The position numbers were made by a program, and so were the translations under genes. Under the pieces are notes generated by a model that saw only the letters and a list, made by a program, of their open reading frames with translations, searched no databases and had not been told where the DNA came from. A stretch of DNA of 37,919 bases, from positions 1 to 37,919 of the forward strand of contig JACRIW010000064.1 in the NCBI GenBank assembly GCA_016215625.1. Direction: 5' to 3'. Each line of letters opens with the position of its first letter. Positions within the stretch are counted from its first letter, which is position 1. Shown piece after piece: positions 36,140-37,919 of this stretch. The stretch comes from Candidatus Eiseniibacteriota bacterium. GTDB taxonomy: Bacteria; Eisenbacteria; RBG-16-71-46.

Positions 36140-36762
36140 TTGCTGAAGACCTCCTTCACCCGGGCGAGGCCGTCCGCGGTCAGGATCAGCGCTTCCGCCT
36201 TCATGAGGTCGTACGTGTTCAGCTGGTGAGCGAGGGTGGTCTCGAGCTTGTCGATGTTGCGCACCGACTTCCAGACCGCCTCGTTCTGCTGATCCACGAC
36301 GAGCAGCGTGCGCTTGCCGTACACGCCCATCTTCTTGAGCACGCCGGCGACCTTGGCGGTCTTGGGCGCTTCGGCCGAGAGGGCTTCGAGTACCGAAACG
36401 GCGTCCGAAGTGGCCTTGAGCGACAGCGCCGAGACGAGCGCCTGACGGCGCTGCTTCTTGGGCATGTCGGTGCGGTAGTCGCGCGGGCGAGGACCGAACG
36501 CGCGGCCGCCGCCGGGCATCAGCGGCGAAGTGTTGGAACCCTGGCGAGCGCGACCGGTGCCCTTCTGCTTGAAGGGCTTCTTGCCGCCGCCCGAAACCGA
36601 GCCGCGGTTCTTGACCGAGGACGTGCCCTGGCGCTGGTTGCCGAGGTGACGCTTCACCGCGAGCCAGACCAGGTGCTCGTGCACCGGCTGAGCGAAGAGC
36701 TCATCCGGCAGGGCGGTCGTGCCCTTTTCGGAGCCGTCGAGGCCGTAAAGCTTCGCGTTCAT
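36136..36762 (-). CDS. rplD: Large ribosomal subunit protein uL4
   Basis: 208 residues. The extended loop GGGKKPFKQKGTGRARQGS (about 58-76) reaches into the exit tunnel. In E. coli uL4 also attenuates the S10 operon; no leader of that type is visible here because tuf lies directly upstream of rpsJ. Starts at the ATG 36762, one base after the rplC stop. Confidence 0.97.
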   Translation of the reverse strand: MNAKLYGLDGSEKGTTALPDELFAQPVHEHLVWLAVKRHLGNQRQGTSSVKNRGSVSGGGKKPFKQKGTGRARQGSNTSPLMPGGGRAFGPRPRDYRTDMPKKQRRQALVSALSLKATSDAVSVLEALSAEAPKTAKVAGVLKKMGVYGKRTLLVVDQQNEAVWKSVRNIDKLETTLAHQLNTYDLMKAEALILTADGLARVKEVFSK

Positions 36763-36763
36763 G

Positions 36764-37387
36764 TCAGCCTTCCCGCTTCTGGATGTAGACGAGGCCGTTC
36801 GGCGGGCCGGGGATCGCGCCCCGCACGAGCACGTAGTTCTGCTCGCTGTCCACACCCACGACTTCGAGGTTCTTGATGGTGAGGTTCACGCCACCCATGC
36901 GGCCGGGAAGGCGCTTGCCCTTGATGACGCGCGACGGGTAGGCCGAGGAGCCGATCGAGCCCGGCTGCTTGCCGAACGTCGGACCGTGCGAAGCGTGACC
37001 GGCGACGAAGCCGTGACGCTTGACCACACCCGCGAAGCCGCGACCCTTGGTCACGCCGCGGACGTCCACGTACTCACCCTTCGCGAACAGTTCGGCCTTG
37101 ATCGTCTGGCCGACCTGGAAGCCGCTGGAGTCCGCGATGCGGAACTCCTTGAGGTGGCGGGACGGCGGCAGGTTCCGCTTCTTGTACTGGCCGAGGAGCG
37201 GACGCGTGAAGCGCGACTCCTTGTTGGTCCCGAAACCGAGCTGGACCGCGGAGTAACCGTCACGCTCGGGCGAGCGCACTTCGGTCACCGTGCAGGGTCC
37301 CGCTTCGATCACGGTGACCGGGATGATGTCGCCCTTCTCGTCGAAGAGCTGGGTCATCCCCACCTTCTTGCCAATCAAACCCATCAT
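36764..37387 (-). CDS. rplC: Large ribosomal subunit protein uL3
   Basis: 207 residues. MGLIGKKVGMTQLFDEKG opens it; the peptidyl-transferase-facing loop GPTFGKQPGSIGSSAYPSRV retains the glutamine that is often methylated. Two adjacent ATGs (37387, 37384) are possible starts. It is preceded by a 71-base spacer after rpsJ. Confidence 0.97.
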   Translation of the reverse strand: MMGLIGKKVGMTQLFDEKGDIIPVTVIEAGPCTVTEVRSPERDGYSAVQLGFGTNKESRFTRPLLGQYKKRNLPPSRHLKEFRIADSSGFQVGQTIKAELFAKGEYVDVRGVTKGRGFAGVVKRHGFVAGHASHGPTFGKQPGSIGSSAYPSRVIKGKRLPGRMGGVNLTIKNLEVVGVDSEQNYVLVRGAIPGPPNGLVYIQKREG

Positions 37388-37458
37388 GGTTTCTTCGTTC
37401 CTTCTCGAAGGCGCACGGCCCCGTGGGTGCCGCCGTCGCTCCGGCCCAGGGCTCTGCC

Positions 37459-37767
37459 CTAGGTGGTGGCCTTGATCTCGATGTCCACGCCGGCCGGGAT
37501 GTCCAGCTTCTCGAGCGCTTCCATCGTCTGCGGCGTCGAACGAGCGATGTCGATCAGACGCTTGTGAATGCGGATTTCGAACTGCTCACGCGACTTCTTG
37601 TCCACGTGCGGGCTGCGAAGCACCGTGTAGACCGTCTTGCGCGTGGGCAGCGGCACCGGACCGGACGTGACAGCGCCCGTCCGGCGGGCCGTGCGCACGA
37701 TCTCCGCGGACGACTGATCGAGCGTCGCGTGATCGTACGACTTGAGCTTGATGCGGATCTTCACCAT
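37459..37767 (-). CDS. rpsJ: Small ribosomal subunit protein uS10 (NusE)
   Basis: 102 residues. [40 protein letters not shown] and the C-terminal [20 protein letters not shown] are conserved. It belongs to the 30S head and also acts in antitermination as NusE. It starts 11 bases downstream of tuf, so tuf and the S10 operon are probably co-transcribed. Confidence 0.98.
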   Translation of the reverse strand: MVKIRIKLKSYDHATLDQSSAEIVRTARRTGAVTSGPVPLPTRKTVYTVLRSPHVDKKSREQFEIRIHKRLIDIARSTPQTMEALEKLDIPAGVDIEIKATT

Positions 37768-37778
37768 GTCCGCCCCCG

Positions 37779-37919
37779 TTACTCGATGATTTCGGTGACG
37801 ACGCCGGCGCCGACGGTGCGACCGCCCTCACGGATGGCGAAGCGAAGTTCCTTCTCCATCGCGATCGGGGTGATCAGCTCCACCACCATGTCCACGTTGT
37901 CGCCCGGCATCACCATCTC
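37779..37919 (-). CDS. tuf: Elongation factor Tu, C-terminal fragment
   Basis: The last 46 codons are visible: [20 protein letters not shown], then [17 protein letters not shown] and a short end TEIIE. This is domain III of EF-Tu, which delivers aminoacyl-tRNA. The remainder lies beyond the right edge. The TAA stop is at 37779. Confidence 0.97.
   Translation of the reverse strand, partial: EMVMPGDNVDMVVELITPIAMEKELRFAIREGGRTVGAGVVTEIIE

Noticed and set aside
37388..37458. Possible leader structure between rpsJ and rplC
   Set aside because: Only a 4-base stem (GGGC-TCT-GCCC, overlapping the rpsJ stop) and weak pairings are visible; too little to call.

Overview
The window is a 37.9 kb piece of a GC-rich bacterial chromosome with densely packed genes, nearly all read leftward (minus strand). 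A secreted M43 metalloprotease with a C-terminal sorting domain of the FlgD-Ig/type IX kind (NPF start, GTYFVR core) suggests a member of the FCB superphylum or a neighbouring candidate phylum; Candidatus Eisenbacteria or a Gemmatimonadota-like lineage fits best. This assignment is an inference from protein style and base composition. No rRNA or complete taxonomic marker was searched.

Layout from left to right. (1) 1-858: the end of ispG (MEP isoprenoid pathway). (2) 855-2798: an unusual single protein joining a YkuD L,D-transpeptidase-type domain to a complete MurC/Mpl-type Mur ligase. It has no signal peptide, so it probably works on peptidoglycan fragments in the cytoplasm. (3) 2938-4128: the secreted metalloprotease. 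(4) 4391-10580: a purine-ureide degradation region. A leftward operon DUF423-allB-allC-uraD-hiuH is joined by 4-base start/stop overlaps, except for an 11-base gap between allB and allC. allE and a DUF6986 HpcH/HpaI-type aldolase are divergently transcribed beside it. Together they cover 5-hydroxyisourate to ureidoglycolate. Uricase, the ureidoglycolate-splitting enzyme and a transporter are not in the window. (5) 10648-10850: tRNA-Asn(GUU) with a recognisable promoter and a strong terminator.

(6) 10885-18715: signal transduction. There is a soluble GAF-PAS-PAS hybrid histidine kinase, an SDR-type sugar-nucleotide epimerase-like protein, and a translationally coupled trio: a membrane hybrid kinase with two receiver domains and two stand-alone receiver proteins without DNA-binding output. 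(7) 18843-21964: typA/bipA, which starts with TTG inside the stop of a GHL10-type secreted protein gene.

(8) 22062-37919: the tuf-S10-spc-alpha ribosomal superoperon in classical order: tuf(end)-rpsJ-rplC-rplD-rplW-rplB-rpsS-rplV-rpsC-rplP-rpmC-rpsQ-rplN-rplX-rplE-rpsZ-rpsH-rplF-rplR-rpsE-rpmD-rplO-secY-adk-map-infA-rpmJ-rpsM-rpsK-rpsD-rpoA-rplQ. Most junctions are a few bases. Three longer spacers (rplX/rplE, rpsZ/rpsH, rpoA/rplQ) each contain perfect hairpins without U-tracts, which are candidates for autoregulatory or processing sites. The uL5 N-terminal and bL17 C-terminal extensions are lineage-specific features of the ribosomal proteins.

The items most worth following up are the YkuD-Mur ligase fusion (a possible one-protein trim-and-religate peptidoglycan recycling enzyme), the aldolase linked to ureide catabolism, and the phosphorelay trio whose receivers have enlarged beta3-alpha3 loops.
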